A stretch of DNA of 64,000 nucleotides from CAVQUE01 sp046290435. Lineage in GTDB: Bacteria; Actinomycetota; Acidimicrobiia; Acidimicrobiales; UBA8592. The stretch is taken from NCBI GenBank assembly GCA_046290435.1, contig JBKAGO010000070.1:186001-250000 (forward strand), read 5' to 3'. Position numbers and translations under genes: made by a program. The notes under the pieces are model-generated. The model was not told the DNA's origin, did not search any database, and was given only the letters and a program-made list of their open reading frames with translations. This document shows, piece by piece, positions 9,677 through 26,005 of the stretch (position 1 is its first letter; each line of letters starts with the position of its first letter).

Positions 9677-10369
9677 ATGGCCAAAGGCAAGCGATACGAC
9701 GACGCGTCGAAGGGCTTCGACCGAGAGCACCAGTACGCCGTCGACGAGGCCCTCGACCTGTCCAAGGCGATGGCCACCGCCAAGTTCGACGAGACCATCG
9801 AGGTGGTGTTCCGCCTCGGCGTCGACCCCCGCAAGGCCGACGAGATGTTGCGCGGCACCGTGGCGCTGCCATCGGGCAGCGGCCGCGACGTGCGCATCGC
9901 GGTGTTCGCCCAGGGCGAGGCGGCCGCAGCCGCCCGTGATGCCGGCGCCGATTTCGTCGGTGACGCCGACCTGGCCGCCGAGGTCGAAGGCGGCATGCTC
10001 GACTTCGACGTGGCCATCGCCACACCCGACATGATGCCCGTCGTCGGCCGGCTCGGCCGGGTGCTCGGCCCCCGTGGCCTGATGCCCAACCCCAAGACCG
10101 GTACCGTCACCGACGATGTCGCCAAGGCCGTCGAGGACTTCAAGGGCGGCAAGGTCGAGTACCGCACCGACAAGATCGGCAACGTGCACGTGCCCATCGG
10201 CAAGGCGAGCTTCGACGCTGCGGCGTTGCGGGCCAACTTCGACGCCGTCACCGAGGAACTCATGCGCGTCAAGCCCGCCGGGGCCAAGGGCCGCTACGTC
10301 CGCAAGGTCGTGGTGAGCTCCACCATGGGCCCCGGTGTCAAGGTCGACGAGGGACTCTTCGGCCGCTGA
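9677..10369 (+). CDS. rplA: 50S ribosomal protein L1
   Basis: Forms the L1 stalk that helps release deacylated tRNA from the E site; also a translational repressor of its own operon in many bacteria. The 230-residue length is standard. Hallmarks seen: FRLGVDPRKADEMLRGTV, DMMPVVGRLGRVLGPRGLMPNPKTGTVT in the centre and KGRYVRKVVVSSTMGPGVKVD near the end. ATG 9677 follows GGGAGG at 9661, a rather long gap. Confidence 0.97.
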   Translation: MAKGKRYDDASKGFDREHQYAVDEALDLSKAMATAKFDETIEVVFRLGVDPRKADEMLRGTVALPSGSGRDVRIAVFAQGEAAAAARDAGADFVGDADLAAEVEGGMLDFDVAIATPDMMPVVGRLGRVLGPRGLMPNPKTGTVTDDVAKAVEDFKGGKVEYRTDKIGNVHVPIGKASFDAAALRANFDAVTEELMRVKPAGAKGRYVRKVVVSSTMGPGVKVDEGLFGR

Positions 10370-10435
10370 GCCTCCCTCGGGCGAGGCCCATGGTGGGACT
10401 CGCCCCCCACGGCGCTACGCTTTGCCGGTCACAAT

Positions 10436-10535
10436 TGATCTGGTTTGCCGAAGACCGCACGGTGACGCCGGGGAGAACCCGGCGACGAAGGGGACACCCG
10501 TCCCGCCTGCCGAGGTGAACGTCCACGATTCGTTC
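10436..10535 (+). ncRNA. ribosomal protein L10 leader
   Basis: The untranslated region before rplJ has the layout of the actinobacterial L10(L12)4-binding leader: TGCCGAAGACCGCACGGTGA, a GCCGGGGAGAACCCGGC hairpin, and CTGCCGAGGTGAACG. L10-L12 is expected to bind here and repress rplJ-rplL. Assigned by resemblance; a covariance-model search would settle it. Confidence 0.75.
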
Positions 10536-10573
10536 GGGGTGTTCATACGCGCGTCTGTTGCGGTGAGCACCCC

Positions 10574-10593
10574 GTCGCCGCGTTTGCGGCGAC
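10574..10593 (+). terminator. hairpin at the end of the L10 leader (possible attenuator)
   Basis: A perfect 8-bp stem GTCGCCGC-gttt-GCGGCGAC ends 22 bases before rplJ. In this position it may sequester the ribosome site or attenuate transcription in response to L10 binding. No T-tract. Confidence 0.45.
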
Positions 10594-10615
10594 CCACGAG
10601 AACGGGAACGAAACG

Positions 10616-11362
10616 ATGGACAACCCGAGGCCGGAGAAGGTTGCGAAGGTAGCCGAGGTGCGCGAGCGCCTCGACGACGCCGACGCCGTGGTTCTCACCG
10701 ACTACCGAGGCCTGAACGTTCGGGCCATGGCCGACCTGCGCACATCGCTGCACGCCGCCGGCGGCGAGATCAAGGTCTACAAGAACACGATGGTGCGCTT
10801 CGCCGCCAACGAGCTCGAACTCGACGTCGACGACCTGCTCACCGGCCCGACGGCCATCGCCTACACGGCACCCGCCGCGGACGGCACCCCCGGAGACCCG
10901 GTCGCGTTGGCCAAGGCCCTGACGGCCTTCAGCAAGGACAACGATCGCCTCGTCATCAAGGGAGGCCTGCTCGCAAATCGCCGGCTCACCGTCGAAGAGG
11001 TCGTGGCGCTGTCCAAGATCGCCCCACGCGAAGAGCTGCTGGCCCGCCTCGCCGGCGGTTTCGCCGCTCCGATGCAGCAGTTCGCAGCAGTGCTCGCAGC
11101 GGTTCCGCAGAAGTTCGCGTACGCAATGCAGGCGCTCATCGAGGCCGGCGGCGCATCCGATGCTCCGGCCGGCGACACGACTGATGCCGCCGACACCGAC
11201 GGCGAGGCCGCAGCGGTGGCCCCCGAAGAAGACGCGGCCGAGGCTGCGAGTGACACCCCCGGAGCCGGCGATGCCGGTGCCGGCGAATCAACCGACGCGG
11301 CCGGTGACGACACCGCCGCCGACGACACCAGTGCCGGCGACGGCAACGAACAGGAGAGCTGA
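10616..11362 (+). CDS. rplJ: 50S ribosomal protein L10 with acidic C-terminal extension
   Basis: Base of the L7/L12 stalk, recruiting translational GTPases. Residues 1-175 are a normal L10: VAEVRERLDDADAVVLTDYRGL, VYKNTMVRFA and a C-terminal helix FAAPMQQFAAVLAAVPQKFAYAM that holds L12 dimers. The remaining 70 residues are a low-complexity Asp/Ala/Glu/Thr tail absent from most L10 proteins. rplL starts 4 bases after its stop. Confidence 0.96.
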   Translation: MDNPRPEKVAKVAEVRERLDDADAVVLTDYRGLNVRAMADLRTSLHAAGGEIKVYKNTMVRFAANELELDVDDLLTGPTAIAYTAPAADGTPGDPVALAKALTAFSKDNDRLVIKGGLLANRRLTVEEVVALSKIAPREELLARLAGGFAAPMQQFAAVLAAVPQKFAYAMQALIEAGGASDAPAGDTTDAADTDGEAAAVAPEEDAAEAASDTPGAGDAGAGESTDAAGDDTAADDTSAGDGNEQES

Positions 11363-11366
11363 AACC

Positions 11367-11750
11367 ATGGCATCGACCACCGAAGAAATCCTCGACGCAA
11401 TCGGCAACATGACCGTCCTCGAGCTCAGCGAACTGCTGAGCGCCTTCGAGGAGAAGTTCGGCGTGACCGCCGCCGCCCCCGTGGCCATGGCAGTTCCCGC
11501 TGCCGGTGGCGGCGAAGCAGCCGAGGCCGCCGAGGAGAAGACGAACTTCGACGTCGTCCTCGTCAGCGCCGGCGACAAGAAGATCAACGTCATCAAAGAG
11601 GTCCGCGCCCTCACCAGCCTCGGCCTCAAAGAAGCCAAGGAACTCGTCGAGTCCGCGCCCAAGGCCGTGCTCGAAGGCGCGAGCAAGGACGACGCAGCCA
11701 AGGCCAAGGAAGCCCTCGAGGGCGCCGGCGCCACCGTCGAGCTGGCCTGA
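11367..11750 (+). CDS. rplL: 50S ribosomal protein L7/L12
   Basis: Mobile stalk protein stimulating GTP hydrolysis by EF-Tu and EF-G. The 127-residue product has the N-terminal dimerisation segment (ILDAIGNMTVLELSELLSAF), an Ala-rich hinge (about residues 38-58) and the globular domain with DKKINVIKEVRALTSLGLKEAK. Length and sequence are standard. Probably the last gene before an attenuated read-through into rpoB. Confidence 0.97.
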   Translation: MASTTEEILDAIGNMTVLELSELLSAFEEKFGVTAAAPVAMAVPAAGGGEAAEAAEEKTNFDVVLVSAGDKKINVIKEVRALTSLGLKEAKELVESAPKAVLEGASKDDAAKAKEALEGAGATVELA

Positions 11751-11764
11751 TCGCCGCGCTCACC

Positions 11765-11784
11765 ACCCCGGTGTCCCCCGGGGT
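11765..11784 (+). terminator. hairpin after rplL
   Basis: ACCCCGG-tgtccc-CCGGGGT forms a 7-bp GC stem 14 bases after rplL, with no strong T-tract. In many bacteria partial termination between rplL and rpoB sets polymerase subunit output. Confidence 0.4.
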
Positions 11785-11879
11785 GTCGTTGTCGCAATCG
11801 TCGTCGACGGTCCTCTCGGAGTCGGGAAGCGAATCGCTTCCCGGCCCCGAGCGTGGCCGAATCCGGTCCGGGCGATGCC

Positions 11880-11908
11880 TTGACCGGTCGGCCGCAGGCG
11901 TTTACCCT
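11880..11908 (+). promoter_or_regulatory. candidate rpoB promoter P1
   Basis: TTGACC (11880-11885), 17-base spacer, TACCCT (11903-11908): a good match to a housekeeping-sigma promoter. Confidence 0.5.
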
Positions 11909-11951
11909 GCCTTCGCATCGGGCCCGGCCCGACTGGCGAAGGGTGCCCGCA

Positions 11952-11981
11952 TTGCGATCACCCGCGCGTCCGGCCTATGCT
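11952..11981 (+). promoter_or_regulatory. candidate rpoB promoter P2
   Basis: TTGCGA (11952-11957), 18-base spacer, TATGCT (11976-11981), followed by GAGCGGCGTCG. The -10 surroundings resemble the candidate promoter before rpsL. Confidence 0.5.
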
Positions 11982-12222
11982 GAGCGGCGTCGTGCTCGCC
12001 CGCTTTCCGTCTCCGATCTCCGGTCCCGACGGTTCCGCGCGCTCCTGCGCCGGTCACGGGCGTTCCTGGCGGGTATCCCGCCCCTTCGGTGCAGCCTCGG
12101 CCGCTGCACCCAATCCGCCGTCGGCGCTCGCCGCCGCGGCCTTTCCCACCGTGTCTACGTTCCGGCTCCGGCCGTCCGCGTCGTCATGTATTGCCTCCCC
12201 CTTGCTTCGACAGGAGTGACTC

Positions 12223-15810
<3,588 letters not shown>

Positions 15811-15824
15811 GAGAGGCCTGACAC

Positions 15825-19814
<3,990 letters not shown>

Positions 19815-19833
19815 GTTTCGCGCCATCGCGTGT

Positions 19834-19862
19834 TTGTCGCTCGGGCGTTCCGGGCCTAGGCT
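19834..19862 (+). promoter_or_regulatory. candidate promoter for the str operon (rpsL)
   Basis: TTGTCG (19834-19839), 17-base spacer, TAGGCT (19857-19862), about 200 bases before rpsL and just after rpoC. The rest of the 252-base gap holds no gene; a GCCTGCGAGCGC...GGCAGGC imperfect hairpin follows the -10. Confidence 0.5.
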
Positions 19863-20066
19863 GAGTCGTCGGCCTGCGAGCGCCCTGGCGTTGGCAGGCC
19901 GTTCGACGGTCTTGCTCGGCTCGCCGCGCCACGTCCAGGTCATCGGCTCGGCATCGACACCTCGTCGCCGGGCGCAGCAGCCACACCAGTCACACTCAAT
20001 CACCGCCGCACGAGCGTGCGTCGACGACACAACGAACACGACGAGCGCACGCTCGGGAGAGAACCA

Positions 20067-20435
20067 GTGCCCACCATTCAGCAGCTGGTCCGCAAGGGCC
20101 GTGAATCGAAGTTCCGCAAGGAGAAGACCCCCGCACTCAAGGGCGCGCCCCAGCGCCGTGGGGTCTGCACCCGCGTGTACACCACGACGCCGAAGAAGCC
20201 GAACTCCGCGCTGCGCAAGGTCGCCCGTGTCCGCCTCACCAGCGGCATCGAGGTCACCGCCTACATCCCCGGCGAGGGGCACAACCTCCAGGAGCACTCC
20301 ATCGTGTTGGTCCGTGGTGGCCGTGTGAAGGACCTCCCCGGGGTTCGCTACAAGATCATCCGCGGCACGCTCGACACCTCCGGTGTGCGTGACCGCAAGC
20401 AGGCCCGTAGCCGCTACGGCGCCAAGAAGGGGTAA
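20067..20435 (+). CDS. rpsL: 30S ribosomal protein S12
   Basis: Decoding-centre protein of the small subunit. The 122-residue product has the conserved TTTPKKPNSALRKVARV, whose lysines are the classic streptomycin-resistance positions and are wild-type here, and GEGHNLQEHSIVLVRGGRVKDLPGVRY. GTG 20067 fits the family N-terminus (PTIQQLVRKGR) and has GGAGAGA upstream. First gene of the rpsL-rpsG-fusA-tuf-rpsJ run. Confidence 0.97.
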   Translation: MPTIQQLVRKGRESKFRKEKTPALKGAPQRRGVCTRVYTTTPKKPNSALRKVARVRLTSGIEVTAYIPGEGHNLQEHSIVLVRGGRVKDLPGVRYKIIRGTLDTSGVRDRKQARSRYGAKKG

Positions 20436-20442
20436 CGCAGCC

Positions 20443-20913
20443 ATGCCACGCAAGGGACCGGCTCCGCGCCGAGAACTCCAGCCCGACCCGATCTACAAGT
20501 CGGTTCTCGTCACCCAGATCGTCAACAAGATCCTCCAGCGCGGGAAGCGTTCGACCGCCGAGCGCATCGTCTACGACGCCCTCGAGATGATCGAGCAGAA
20601 GACCGGCACCGAGCCGGTCTCGACACTCAAGCGGGCGATCGACAACATCCGCCCCCAGCTCGAGGTGCGCAGCCGCCGCGTCGGTGGTGCCACCTATCAG
20701 GTGCCCGTCGAGGTCCGTCCCCGTCGGGCCAACACCCTCGCCGTGCGCTGGATCGTCGCCTACGCCCGCGGCCGGCGCGAACGCACGATGGCCGAACGTC
20801 TCGCGAACGAGATCCTCGATGCCTCCAACGGCATCGGCGCCTCCGTGAAGCGCCGAGAAGACCTCCACAAGATGGCCGAGTCCAACAAGGCGTTCGCGCA
20901 CTACCGCTGGTAG
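20443..20913 (+). CDS. rpsG: 30S ribosomal protein S7
   Basis: Head-nucleating protein of the small subunit, contacts tRNA in the E site. 156 residues as usual, from MPRKGPAPRREL to ESNKAFAHYRW; QVPVEVRPRRANTLAVRWIV and the SVKRREDLHKMAE helix are seen. Seven bases separate it from rpsL. Confidence 0.97.
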   Translation: MPRKGPAPRRELQPDPIYKSVLVTQIVNKILQRGKRSTAERIVYDALEMIEQKTGTEPVSTLKRAIDNIRPQLEVRSRRVGGATYQVPVEVRPRRANTLAVRWIVAYARGRRERTMAERLANEILDASNGIGASVKRREDLHKMAESNKAFAHYRW

Positions 20914-20943
20914 CGCGAGCCACCCTCACCCCCCCCAGGAACC

Positions 20944-23022
20944 ATGGCACGTCACGCTCTCGACAAAACGCGCAACATCGGCATCATGGCCCACATCGAT
21001 GCGGGCAAGACCACGACGACCGAGCGCATTCTCTACTACACCGGCAAGAGCTACAAGATCGGTGAGGTCCATGACGGCGCAGCCACCATGGACTGGATGG
21101 AACAGGAACAGGAGCGGGGAATCACCATCACCTCCGCGGCCACGACCTGTTTCTGGAAAGACCACCGCATCAACATCATCGACACGCCCGGCCACGTCGA
21201 CTTCACCGTCGAGGTCGAGCGTTCGCTGCGTGTCCTCGACGGCGCGGTCGCGGTGTTCGACGGCGTCGCCGGCGTCGAGCCGCAGTCCGAGACCGTGTGG
21301 CGCCAGGCCGAGAAGTACCGCGTGCCGCGTATGTGCTTCGTCAACAAGCTGGACCGCACCGGTGCCGACTTCTACTACGTGGTCGACACCATCAAGGACC
21401 GCCTCACCCAGAACATCGCCATCCTCCAGCTGCCCATCGGTATCGAGGGCGACTTCGTGGGCGTCGTCGATCTCGTCCGGATGACGGCGCTGATCTGGCA
21501 GGGTGAGGACCTCGGCGCCTCGTGGGACGAGGTCGAGATCCCCGCCGAGCTCGCCGACAAGGCCGCGGAGTACCGCGAGCTGCTGATCGACAAGCTCGCG
21601 GAATTCGACGAGAACGTCATGACCAAGTTCCTCGAGGAGGAAGAGGTCACCGAGGCCGACCTCAAGGCTGCCATCCGCGAAGGCGCGCTGCACCACGATC
21701 TCGTGCCGGTGCTGTGTGGCTCGGCGTTCAAGAACAAGGGCGTCCAGCCGATGCTCGACGCCGTCATCGACTACCTCCCGTCGCCGCTCGACGTCCCGGC
21801 GGTCGAAGGTGTGACGCCCAAGGGCGAGACCATCCAGCGGCCGCCGTCGGACGACGAGCCGTTCTCGGCGCTGGCGTTCAAGATCATGTCGGCTCCCCAG
21901 GTCGGCAAGCTCACCTACTTCCGTGTCTACTCCGGCAAGCTCGAGAAGGGTTCGCAGGTCATCAACCTGCGCACCGGGAACAAGGAGCGGCTCGGCCGCA
22001 TCCTCGAGATGCACTCCAACAAGATGGAGGACATCGACACCATCTACACCGGCGACATCGCTGCCGCGATCGGCATCAAGGACGTCCGCACCGGCGACTC
22101 GCTCGGTGCCATCGAAGCGCCGGTCATCCTCGAGTCGATGACCTTCCCGGATCCGGTGATCGACGTCGCGGTCGAGCCCAAGTCCAAGGCGGACCAGGAG
22201 AAGCTGTCCAAGGCACTCCAGGAGCTCTCGGCCGAGGACCCCACCTTCCGGGTGCACACCGACGAGGACACCGGCCAGACGATCCTGTCGGGCATGGGCG
22301 AGCTGCACCTCGAGGTGCTCGTGGACCGGATGCTGCGGGAGTTCCGTGTCGATGCCACCGTCGGCAAGCCCCAGGTGGCCTACCGCGAGACGATCACCAA
22401 GCCGGTGATGAAGCACACCTACACCCACAAGAAGCAGACGGGTGGGTCGGGTCAGTTCGCCGAGGTCCAGATCGACGTCGAACCGGTCCCGGCCGGCGAG
22501 GGTTACGCGTTCGAGGACAACATCAGCGGCGGCCGGATCCCGCGCGAGTACATCCCGGCGGTCGACGCCGGCGTCCAGGACGCCATGACCAGCGGCGTGC
22601 TCGCCGGGTTCCCCATGGTCGACGTCAAGGTCTCGCTCCAAGACGGCAAGTACCACGACGTGGACTCCTCGGACATGGCGTTCAAGATCGCGGGCACCAT
22701 GGCGTTCAAGGAGGCCTGCCGCAAGGCCGGTCCCGCGCTGCTCGAACCGATCATGGCCGTCGAGGTGGTCACGCCCGACGATTACCTCGGTAGCGTGGTT
22801 GGCGACCTCAACAGCCGTCGCGGTCAGGTGCAGGGCACCGAGCAGCGTGGCCAGAACCAGGTCATCAATGCCCTCGTCCCGTTGTCGGAGATGTTCGGCT
22901 ACGTGGGCGACCTGCGCACCATGTCGTCTGGACGTGCGAACTACACGATGCAGTTCGACTCCTATCAGCAGATGCCTGCCTCCGTGCAGGAAGAAGTCGT
23001 CACCCGCCTCCGCGGCGAGTGA
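20944..23022 (+). CDS. fusA: elongation factor G
   Basis: GTPase driving ribosomal translocation and, with RRF, recycling. 692 residues. The G1 loop is AHIDAGKTTTTERIL, switch motifs RGITITSAATTCFW and DTPGHVDF, NKLD is the G4 motif; domain IV contains HTYTHKKQTGGSGQFA. Full length with no insertions. No second copy is visible in this window. Confidence 0.97.
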   Translation: MARHALDKTRNIGIMAHIDAGKTTTTERILYYTGKSYKIGEVHDGAATMDWMEQEQERGITITSAATTCFWKDHRINIIDTPGHVDFTVEVERSLRVLDGAVAVFDGVAGVEPQSETVWRQAEKYRVPRMCFVNKLDRTGADFYYVVDTIKDRLTQNIAILQLPIGIEGDFVGVVDLVRMTALIWQGEDLGASWDEVEIPAELADKAAEYRELLIDKLAEFDENVMTKFLEEEEVTEADLKAAIREGALHHDLVPVLCGSAFKNKGVQPMLDAVIDYLPSPLDVPAVEGVTPKGETIQRPPSDDEPFSALAFKIMSAPQVGKLTYFRVYSGKLEKGSQVINLRTGNKERLGRILEMHSNKMEDIDTIYTGDIAAAIGIKDVRTGDSLGAIEAPVILESMTFPDPVIDVAVEPKSKADQEKLSKALQELSAEDPTFRVHTDEDTGQTILSGMGELHLEVLVDRMLREFRVDATVGKPQVAYRETITKPVMKHTYTHKKQTGGSGQFAEVQIDVEPVPAGEGYAFEDNISGGRIPREYIPAVDAGVQDAMTSGVLAGFPMVDVKVSLQDGKYHDVDSSDMAFKIAGTMAFKEACRKAGPALLEPIMAVEVVTPDDYLGSVVGDLNSRRGQVQGTEQRGQNQVINALVPLSEMFGYVGDLRTMSSGRANYTMQFDSYQQMPASVQEEVVTRLRGE

Positions 23023-23027
23023 CACCC

Positions 23028-23100
23028 CCGGCCATCCGGTCGGACCACAAGCCGGCCGCGAGGCCGGATCACACACCCAGCCGGCCGCCAGGTCGGACCG
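23028..23100 (+). repeat. three short imperfect repeats in the fusA-tuf gap
   Basis: Units beginning CCGGCC at 23028, 23052 and 23081 share the pattern CGGCC...(A/T)CCGG/AGGTCGGA followed by an A/C-rich stretch. They fill most of the 104-bp spacer before tuf and could fold into alternative hairpins. Confidence 0.4.
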
Positions 23101-23126
23101 AACAAGGAAGCACCTGAGGAAGAGCC

Positions 23127-24314
23127 ATGGCCAAGGCAACGTTCGAGCGGAACAAGCCGCACGTCAACGTCGGAACGATGGGACACATCGACCACGGGAA
23201 GACGACCCTGACAGCGGCCATCACAAAGGTCCTGAGCGAAAACGTCGAAGGGAACTCCTTCACCGAGTTCGCCAACATCGACAAGGCTCCCGAAGAGCGC
23301 GAGCGCGGCATCACGATCAACGTGAGCCACGTCGAGTACGAGACCGAGGCGCGCCACTACGCCCACGTCGACATGCCCGGCCACGCCGACTACATCAAGA
23401 ACATGATCACCGGTGCGGCCCAGGTCGACGGTGCGATCCTCGTGGTGTCGGCCGCTGACGGCCCGATGCCCCAGACCCGTGAGCACGTGCTGCTCGCCCG
23501 TCAGGTCGGCGTGCCCCGCATCCTCGTGGCGCTGAACAAGGTCGACATGGTCGACGACGAGGAGCTCATCGAGCTCGTCGAGATGGAGGTCCGCGAGCTC
23601 CTCGACGAGTACGACTTCCCCGGCGACGACACCCCCATCGTCCCCGTGTCGGCCCTCAAGGCCCTCGAGGGCGACGAGGCCGCCTCGGCGCAGGTCCTCG
23701 AACTCATGGCTGCAGTCGACGAGTGGATCCCCGAGCCCGAGCGGGCCCTGGACAAGCCGTTCCTGATGCCCATCGAGGACGTGTTCACCATCACCGGTCG
23801 TGGCACCGTGGTGACCGGCAAGGTCGAGCAGGGCAAGGTCCACACCGGCGACGAGATCGAGATCATCGGTATCAAGGCCACCCAGAAGACGACCTGCACC
23901 GGCGTCGAGATGTTCCGCAAGCTCCTCGACGAGGGCCAGGCGGGCGACAACATCGGTGCGCTGCTCCGAGGCATCGACAAGGACGCCGTGCAGCGTGGCC
24001 AGGTGCTGGCCGCTCCGGGCAGCATCACCCCGCACACCAAGTTCGAGGCCGAGGTCTACGTGCTCACCAAGGAAGAGGGTGGGCGCCACAAGCCGTTCTT
24101 CGGCAACTACCGCCCGCAGTTCTACTTCCGCACCACCGACATCACCGGCACCATCTCGTTGCCCGAGGGCACCGAGATGTGCATGCCCGGCGACAACACC
24201 AAGATGACCGTCGAGCTCATCAACCCCATCGCCATGGACGAGGGTCTGCGTTTCGCCATCCGCGAGGGTGGCCGGACCGTCGGCGCCGGTGCCGTGACGA
24301 AGATCCTCGAATAG
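23127..24314 (+). CDS. tuf: elongation factor Tu
   Basis: Delivers aminoacyl-tRNA to the ribosome. 395 residues. Seen: GHIDHGKTTLTAAI (P-loop), the switch I stretch APEERERGITINVSHVEYET, DMPGHADYIKNM, NKVDMV and SALKALEG in the GTPase domain, then domains 2 and 3 to TVGAGAVTKILE. Switch sequences are standard. Followed 13 bases later by rpsJ. Confidence 0.98.
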   Translation: MAKATFERNKPHVNVGTMGHIDHGKTTLTAAITKVLSENVEGNSFTEFANIDKAPEERERGITINVSHVEYETEARHYAHVDMPGHADYIKNMITGAAQVDGAILVVSAADGPMPQTREHVLLARQVGVPRILVALNKVDMVDDEELIELVEMEVRELLDEYDFPGDDTPIVPVSALKALEGDEAASAQVLELMAAVDEWIPEPERALDKPFLMPIEDVFTITGRGTVVTGKVEQGKVHTGDEIEIIGIKATQKTTCTGVEMFRKLLDEGQAGDNIGALLRGIDKDAVQRGQVLAAPGSITPHTKFEAEVYVLTKEEGGRHKPFFGNYRPQFYFRTTDITGTISLPEGTEMCMPGDNTKMTVELINPIAMDEGLRFAIREGGRTVGAGAVTKILE

Positions 24315-24327
24315 AGACACGAGACCC

Positions 24328-24648
24328 ATGGCTTCAGGACAGAAGATCCGCATCCGACTCAAGGCCTATGACCACGAGGTCATCGACCAGTCGACCAAGA
24401 AGATCGTCGAGACGGTGAAGCGGACCCAGGCCGACATTCGCGGCCCGATTCCGCTTCCGACCGAGAAGCACCGCTACACGGTGATCCGGTCGCCCCACAA
24501 GTACAAGGACTCTCGCGAACACTTCGAGATGCGGGTGCACAAGCGTCTGCTCGACATCCTCGAGCCGTCGCCGAAGACGGTGGACTCGCTGCAGCGACTC
24601 GACCTGCCGGCCGGCGTGGACATCGAGATCAAGATCCAGCAGTCCTGA
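24328..24648 (+). CDS. rpsJ: 30S ribosomal protein S10 (NusE)
   Basis: Small-subunit head protein, also NusE in transcription antitermination and the contact for NusG. 106 residues; KIRIRLKAYDHEVIDQSTKKIVETV, GPIPLPTEKHRYTVIRSPHKYKDSREHFEMRVHKR are typical. Here it ends the str transcription unit, with a hairpin after it, rather than opening the S10 operon: rplC lies 15.5 kb further on. Confidence 0.97.
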   Translation: MASGQKIRIRLKAYDHEVIDQSTKKIVETVKRTQADIRGPIPLPTEKHRYTVIRSPHKYKDSREHFEMRVHKRLLDILEPSPKTVDSLQRLDLPAGVDIEIKIQQS

Positions 24649-24693
24649 CGTCGCCGGGCCCTCGGGCCCGTCGAACCAACAGAGCGACACCTC

Positions 24694-24724
24694 GATGGGG
24701 TCGGGCCTTCGGCTCGGCCCCATC
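24694..24724 (+). terminator. hairpin after rpsJ
   Basis: GATGGGGTCG pairs with CGGCCCCATC (one G-U) around an inner GCC-ttc-GGC, 45 bases after rpsJ. No T-tract, but it is the strongest stem near the 3' end of the str operon. Confidence 0.55.
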
Positions 24725-24737
24725 GTCGCGTCCACAT

Positions 24738-24827
24738 GGGGTCAGACCCCGCTTTCCCGCTTTCTCGTGGCCATCCGACCTGTGCGCCGCAGACGTGTGA
24801 GAAAGCGGGAAAGCGGGATCTGACCCC
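24738..24827. repeat. REP-like palindrome, 29-bp inverted repeats
   Basis: Arms 24738-24766 and 24799-24827 are inverted copies with one mismatch, each with GGGGTCAG and CCCGCTTTCCCGCTTTCTC. The 32-base loop is unique. The second arm touches the stop codon of the convergent gene. Similar GGGGTCAGA-type palindromes are dispersed in many genomes and some are mobilised by REP-associated transposases; it may also terminate transcription from both sides. Confidence 0.8.
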
Positions 24828-25952
24828 TTATTTGCGGCGGAATCGGCGGGGGGTGAGGTTGCCGGCATCTTCGGCCACCTCGTGGCGCAGGCCCCGTTCC
24901 TCGAGGGTCGTGGAGGCGAAGGCCTGCAGCACCGCAGCCGCCGGCAAGGCCAAGAGCGCGCCGACGGCGCCGAGCAGGCCTGCTCCGGCCAGCACCGAGC
25001 CGAACGCGACCGCAGGATGCACGTCCATGGTGTGGGCGGTCACCGGCGGAGCGAGGATGTAATTCTCGACCTGCTGGTAGGCGAGCACCACCAGGGCCAC
25101 CCACACCGCATCGGTGGGGTTGTTGACCAGTGCGATGAGGATCGGGAGCGCACCGGCCAGATAGGTGCCGATGACCGGGATGAACTGGCTCATCACGCCG
25201 ACCCAGAGCGCCAGCGCCAGGGGGAACGGCACACCGATCAACGTGAAGCCGATGAAGTGGACGATGAACGACGCGAGGGCGAGGAGTCCTCGGGAGTAGA
25301 GATAGCCGCCGGTCTTGTCGATGGCCAGCTCCCAGATCGCGAGCACGCGCGCCTGGCGGTCGGGGGCGAAGACCGACAGGATCGCCCGACGGAGCCTGGG
25401 GCCGTCGGCGACCAGGTAGAACGTGAACAGGCCGACGGTGAAGATCTGCAGGAGGAGACTGAGCGCGGTGGTGCCGAGATCGACGAGGTCACCCGCCAGA
25501 CGGGTCGCCAGTTCGGTGGCGGCGCCGCCGGCCTGGAACTCGCTCACGAGTGCGTCGGTGTCGAACTCGAGCCCCACGGTGTCGCTGGCCCACTCCTGGA
25601 CCTCTTCGATGTAGCCCGGCGCCTCGTCGACGAAGGTTCCGAACTGGTCGGCGACGACCGTACCGATCGCCCAGCCGAACAAGGTCAGGGCCACTGCGCT
25701 GGACGCGAACACCATCAGGGTGCCGAGTGAGCGGCGGAAGCCCATCCGTTCGAGGCGGTTGACGGCCGGCTCGAGCGCGAAGGACAGGAACAACGACACC
25801 AGGATGAGGATCAGCAGGCCTCGCAGCTCGCGCACGATCCAGGCGAGCACATAGAGAGCCACCGCCATGGCGAAGAACAGCGCGATCGCCCTCGGCACCC
25901 ACCGGGGCATCCGGTCGGGATCGGCGGCCCGCTCGGGTATGGGGTCGGACAC
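24828..25952 (-). CDS. AI-2E family transporter (TerC/PerM-like membrane permease)
   Basis: A 374-residue membrane protein of the AI-2E/PerM family (export of small solutes or signals, Na+/H+ antiport in some members). Helices near residues 18-60, 78-100, and a C-terminal bundle with SQFIPVIGTYLAGALPILIAL and NYILAPPVTAHTMDVHPAV, the family hallmark. A large soluble loop (100-160) is typical. Start at 25952 is ATG. Last gene of a minus-strand run that includes three polysaccharide glycosyltransferase genes; a 53-base gap separates it from them, so co-transcription is likely but its role with them is unknown. Confidence 0.88.
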   Translation of the reverse strand: MSDPIPERAADPDRMPRWVPRAIALFFAMAVALYVLAWIVRELRGLLILILVSLFLSFALEPAVNRLERMGFRRSLGTLMVFASSAVALTLFGWAIGTVVADQFGTFVDEAPGYIEEVQEWASDTVGLEFDTDALVSEFQAGGAATELATRLAGDLVDLGTTALSLLLQIFTVGLFTFYLVADGPRLRRAILSVFAPDRQARVLAIWELAIDKTGGYLYSRGLLALASFIVHFIGFTLIGVPFPLALALWVGVMSQFIPVIGTYLAGALPILIALVNNPTDAVWVALVVLAYQQVENYILAPPVTAHTMDVHPAVAFGSVLAGAGLLGAVGALLALPAAAVLQAFASTTLEERGLRHEVAEDAGNLTPRRFRRK

Positions 25953-26005
25953 GTTCCCAGACTATGTGGCTGCGGTGCCGCGTCCGGGGACAGCCGGCAA
26001 GCTCT

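Larger units (their letters stand above)
11751..12222 (+). other. 472-bp rplL-rpoB intergenic region
   Basis: No gene is supported. It holds the rplL hairpin, a second perfect hairpin GGGAAGCG-aat-CGCTTCCC (11824-11842), two tandem promoter candidates and a GC-rich leader of about 240 bases before rpoB. An open frame across the region (11853-12353) overlaps rpoB and is Arg/Pro-rich, with no homologous look. Confidence 0.6.
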
